DNA of 5,756 bases from Gemmataceae bacterium (GTDB lineage: Bacteria > Planctomycetota > Planctomycetia > Gemmatales > Gemmataceae), in the NCBI GenBank assembly GCA_020847555.1, contig JADLBT010000236.1:1-5756 (forward strand), written 5' to 3'. Below are positions 4,730 to 5,756 of the stretch, one piece after another (the first letter of the stretch is position 1; each line of letters begins with the position of its first letter). Position numbers and translations under genes: made by a program. Below the pieces are notes generated by a model. That model did not search any database and had not been told where the DNA came from. It saw only the letters and a list, made by a program, of their open reading frames with translations.

Positions 4730-5756
4730 TCAGCCCGGCGTGGAACTGCTGGCGGGCTGCGTCGCCGAGGCACTGGCGGATGTCCCGGATGCGGCGGGTG
4801 AGGGCGAGGCGGGCGCGCTCGTGGCGCCAGTCGGCGCCGGCGAGGCCGTGGCGGAGGGCGCGCTTGTCGCGGATGGGGCCGCCGTGCCTGAGGGCGTGGC
4901 ACCCGGCGACCCACTCGGAGTACCCGTCGCGGTGGCCGGGGTGGTGGCCGTCCCTCCGGGGCCAGGACTGGCGGAGGGCGAGGCAGGGGACACGGCCGTG
5001 GCGCCGGGGGAGGGACTGCCGGTGGGCGAGGGGCCCGGACTGCCGGTGGGGGTCGCGGTAGGTGCGGCGCGCGGCGGCGGGGCGTCTTCGTCCTCGGCGG
5101 ACGGCTGCGGCGCACGCGGCTGTTCGTACCGCGGCATGGGCGGGAGGGCAGCAACGTCCTCGGCGGTGGTCACAAGGCTGCGGGGGCCAACCACTTCGAT
5201 GAACACGGGGCCGCGGTTGAAAGCGATTTCGGCGCCGGTGGCATCGAAGAAGCGCGTGCGGGCCTGGCGGTCCTTCTTCCGCCACGTCCCTTGGACCTGC
5301 CGCCCGTCGAGGAAGACGGTCGCGGGGCCCTCGCCATACTGGTCGAGGACGACGTGGCCGGCGAAGTCGACCGCCTCGTAGGGGACGCGCATGACGACGA
5401 CGGTCTTGAAGGCGAGTTGCTGCTTCGTGAGGCCGTCCAGGTGGGGGCCGCCTGACTGGAAGCGGAGATAGGCGTGTACCGACGGGTCCCAGTGCCACTG
5501 GACCACGCCGGCGGCCTGGCGGCGCTCCGTGAAGTTGACCTCGATGCCGCCGGCCCGCCCCCAGGAGCTGGCGCCCACGCCGTCTTCCTTGAAGGGCCAG
5601 GATTCGACTGCGGGCGGCCCGTCGTTGCCCTGTGCGGCGGCGGCCAGGCGAAGGGCAGCGGTGCCCGTAACGAGGTTCTGCGGGGCGTAGCGGTCGTCCG
5701 TGCGGAAGTAGGCGCGGTCCGAGCCCGGGAGGAAGGCATCGAGGTCGCGGACTTTC
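4730..5756 (-). CDS. DUF3048 domain protein with a Pro/Ser/Thr/Ala/Gly tail, 3' part (runs off the right edge)
   Basis: The minus strand is open from the right edge (first full codon at 5755) to a TGA at 4732-4730, giving 341 visible residues; the true start lies outside. The first 30 residues (through the motif YAPQNLVT) resemble the end of the N-terminal DUF3048 domain. Visible residues about 70-190 match the DUF3048 C-terminal domain: AYLRFQSGGPHLD (95-107), AFKTVVVMRVPYEAVDFAGH (115-134), VFLDGRQVQGTWRK (147-160) and GPVFIEVV (182-189). The family includes the Bacillus lipoprotein YerB; it is usually exported and of unknown function. Whether this member has a signal or lipobox cannot be seen. 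From visible residue 230 to the end, 112 residues contain only P, S, T, A and G apart from one V and one Q, suggesting a flexible extracytoplasmic linker or O-glycosylated stalk. An internal GTG at 5578 is not the start, because conserved domain sequence continues upstream of it. Confidence 0.85.
   Translation of the reverse strand, partial: KVRDLDAFLPGSDRAYFRTDDRYAPQNLVTGTAALRLAAAAQGNDGPPAVESWPFKEDGVGASSWGRAGGIEVNFTERRQAAGVVQWHWDPSVHAYLRFQSGGPHLDGLTKQQLAFKTVVVMRVPYEAVDFAGHVVLDQYGEGPATVFLDGRQVQGTWRKKDRQARTRFFDATGAEIAFNRGPVFIEVVGPRSLVTTAEDVAALPPMPRYEQPRAPQPSAEDEDAPPPRAAPTATPTGSPGPSPTGSPSPGATAVSPASPSASPGPGGTATTPATATGTPSGSPGATPSGTAAPSATSAPSATASPAPTGATSAPASPSPAASGTSASASATQPASSSTPG
4731..4759. terminator. 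Weak stem-loop at the convergent gene ends
   Basis: CAGCCCG (4731-4737) pairs with CGGGCTG (4753-4759) around a 15-base loop. It starts 2 bases after the peptidase stop and lies within the last codons of the DUF3048 gene. There is no T-run on either side in either direction and the loop is long, so this is not a canonical intrinsic terminator; it may be a weak bidirectional one or chance pairing. Confidence 0.2.
4733..5068 (-). repeat. Coding low-complexity tract (P/S/T/A/G tail)
   Basis: These 112 codons at the 3' end of the DUF3048 gene encode only P, S, T, A and G except for one V and one Q, with no charged or aromatic residue. At DNA level there are short imperfect repeats, including TGGCGGAGGGCG at 4849-4860 and again at 4969-4980, exactly 120 bases apart. 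The frame stays open throughout, and codon phase, not nucleotide identity, is what is kept. This points to growth by slippage and small duplications. Confidence 0.8.
5013..5050 (-). repeat. 24-bp tandem unit encoding PTGSP-containing octapeptides
   Basis: GGACTGCCGGTGGG occurs at 5013-5026 and 5037-5050, a 24-base period. On the coding (minus) strand it gives two adjacent octapeptides, PTGSPGPS and PTGSPSPG, at the start of the low-complexity tail. The near identity at DNA level suggests a recent duplication of one unit. Confidence 0.7.

Noticed and set aside
3769..5154. Minus-strand open frame of 461 codons with a very Pro/Arg-rich start
   Set aside because: Out-of-frame reading of the DUF3048 tail followed by antisense of the peptidase; no domain seen.
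3669..5381. Plus-strand open frame of 570 codons running through the end of the peptidase gene and across the DUF3048 gene
   Set aside because: It is an out-of-frame reading of two well-supported genes. The first half is Arg/Gly/Ala-rich shadow sequence and the elastin-like second half is the antisense of the Pro/Ser/Thr/Ala/Gly tail.
5576..5578. GTG as the start of the DUF3048 gene
   Set aside because: The frame is open to the window edge and the upstream residues (including YAPQNLVT) look like conserved DUF3048 sequence.

Overview
This is a GC-rich, gene-dense bacterial chromosome segment with no RNA gene, mobile element or CRISPR array. It holds three complete plus-strand genes flanked by two partial minus-strand genes. 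The gene set (DUF3090-like, WYL regulator, M24B prolidase, S9B peptidase, DUF3048) and two starts that look leaderless, with a TANNNT box 6-7 nt before the ATG, fit a high-GC Chloroflexota (Dehalococcoidia/Tepidiforma-like) or an actinobacterial lineage. This placement is inference from family distribution, not from a marker gene.

Layout. Bases 1-65 (minus) hold the first 21 codons of a probable DUF3090 protein. Bases 66-219 are a divergent intergenic region of about 150 bp with a leaderless-type -10 box for the leftward gene, a 7-bp-arm inverted repeat, a perfect 14-bp palindrome and a four-tract G-run just before the next start. Bases 220-1194 (plus) encode a 324-residue WYL-domain transcription regulator (HTH, WYL, WCX). 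Bases 1220-2602 (plus) encode a 460-residue Xaa-Pro dipeptidase with all five M24 metal ligands. Bases 2599-4728 (plus) encode a 709-residue dipeptidyl-peptidase IV-type serine peptidase with intact catalytic residues, overlapping the previous gene by 4 bp. Bases 4730-5756 (minus) hold the 3' part of a DUF3048 protein ending in a 112-residue tail made almost only of Pro, Ser, Thr, Ala and Gly. It converges on the peptidase gene with one base between stop codons.

How the genes fit together. The DPP-IV-like enzyme should release N-terminal Xaa-Pro dipeptides, which the prolidase can split to free amino acid and proline. Their GTGA overlap implies translational coupling, so the pair reads as a cytosolic proline-peptide degradation operon. 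The WYL regulator lies 25 bp upstream on the same strand and could autoregulate through the palindrome and also control the operon; this is inferred from position only. The families themselves are familiar and I see no new defence or mobile system. The points worth a second look are regulatory (palindrome, G-rich leader, leaderless starts), the gene pairing, and the low-complexity tail of the DUF3048 protein.
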